A stretch of 5,190 nt of DNA from positions 1 through 5,190 of the forward strand of contig WLWR01000128.1 of assembly GCA_012103495.1 (NCBI GenBank), read 5' to 3'. The notes below the pieces were generated by a model. The model saw nothing but the letters and a program-made list of their open reading frames with translations, did not search any database and was not told the origin of the DNA. Each line of letters opens with the position of its first letter. Within the stretch, counting starts at the first letter, position 1. This document shows positions 5,065 through 5,190 of this stretch, piece after piece. The position numbers and the translations under genes are program-made. This DNA is from Legionellales bacterium (GTDB taxonomy: Bacteria; Pseudomonadota; Gammaproteobacteria; WLWR01).

Positions 5065-5190
5065 ATGTCATTAATTGAAGCTATTCAAGCAAATGATATT
5101 AAAAAAATTATGACAGAGTTTAAAAAAGTATTACCTAAAGGGAAAGACGCAGACGAACTAGCAAAAGATTTAGCTACGGTTGAAGTAAAT
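5065..5190 (+). CDS. Unrecognised protein, 5' partial (42 codons)
   Basis: An open frame starts at ATG 5065 and runs off the window. AAGGA at 5053-5057, 7 nt before the ATG, is a strong ribosome binding site and fixes the start. The visible product begins MSLIEAIQANDIKKIMTEF and continues with a Lys- and Asp-rich helical stretch ending LATVEVN. It has no signal peptide and is AT-rich like its neighbours. The opening LIEAIQANDIKKI resembles the first helices of ankyrin-repeat proteins, but 42 residues are too few to claim this. It diverges from the catalase gene across 328 bp, so shared regulation is possible but unproven. Confidence 0.6.
   Translation, partial: MSLIEAIQANDIKKIMTEFKKVLPKGKDADELAKDLATVEVN

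Noticed and set aside
1..5190. CRISPR array, tRNA, toxin-antitoxin or defence operon
   Set aside because: No regularly spaced repeats, no tRNA-like cloverleaf ends and no paired small overlapping genes with recognisable toxin or antitoxin motifs were seen.

Overview
The window looks like accessory sequence from an AT-rich gammaproteobacterium. Two intact, recognisable genes sit among insertion-sequence wreckage and short unrecognised ORFs. The assignment is loose. Most of the sequence appears to be well below 40% G+C, judged from hand counts of sample lines. The catalase resembles proteobacterial small-subunit enzymes. The transposase fragments are of types common in intracellular and environmental gammaproteobacteria such as Legionellales relatives. 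No rRNA, tRNA or other marker fixes the genus.

Left part (1-960): a doubtful 96-residue plus-strand ORF (80-370), then a better-supported minus-strand gene (480-833) for a 117-residue, probably helical protein of unknown function. That gene has a plausible promoter (871-899) and ribosome binding site.

Mobile-element zone (960-1992): an IS3-type left end with the first 55 codons of its orfA (1023-1190). Immediately next to it is an N-terminally truncated IS630-family transposase on the minus strand (1201-1992), which also carries one in-frame TGA (1450-1452). Ignoring that stop restores a DD34E catalytic triad, so both elements are dead. The simplest history is IS630 inserting at a TA inside the IS3 orfA, followed by a deletion that removed the IS630 5' part and the rest of IS3.

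Middle (2013-2921): an apparently intact SAM-dependent methyltransferase of the kind found in O-antigen and polysaccharide clusters, minus strand. Its G+C is clearly higher than its surroundings, and it has no polysaccharide genes beside it here. It is probably a transferred fragment of such a cluster, with its 3' end abutting the broken IS630.

Right part (2922-5190): a 357-bp spacer holding a strong inverted repeat (GGGACAGTATACTTA arms) just behind the catalase stop, then a complete clade-3 haem catalase (3279-4736, minus) with all active-site residues. Its promoter has a perfect TATAAT followed by a symmetrical T8/A8 tract. Diverging from it across 328 bp is the first 42 codons of an unrecognised gene (from 5065, plus) with a good ribosome binding site.

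The genes do not form an obvious pathway. I see no convincing defence, secretion or biosynthetic system. The most interesting signals are the catalase leader tract, the REP/MITE-like repeat and the compositionally foreign methyltransferase.
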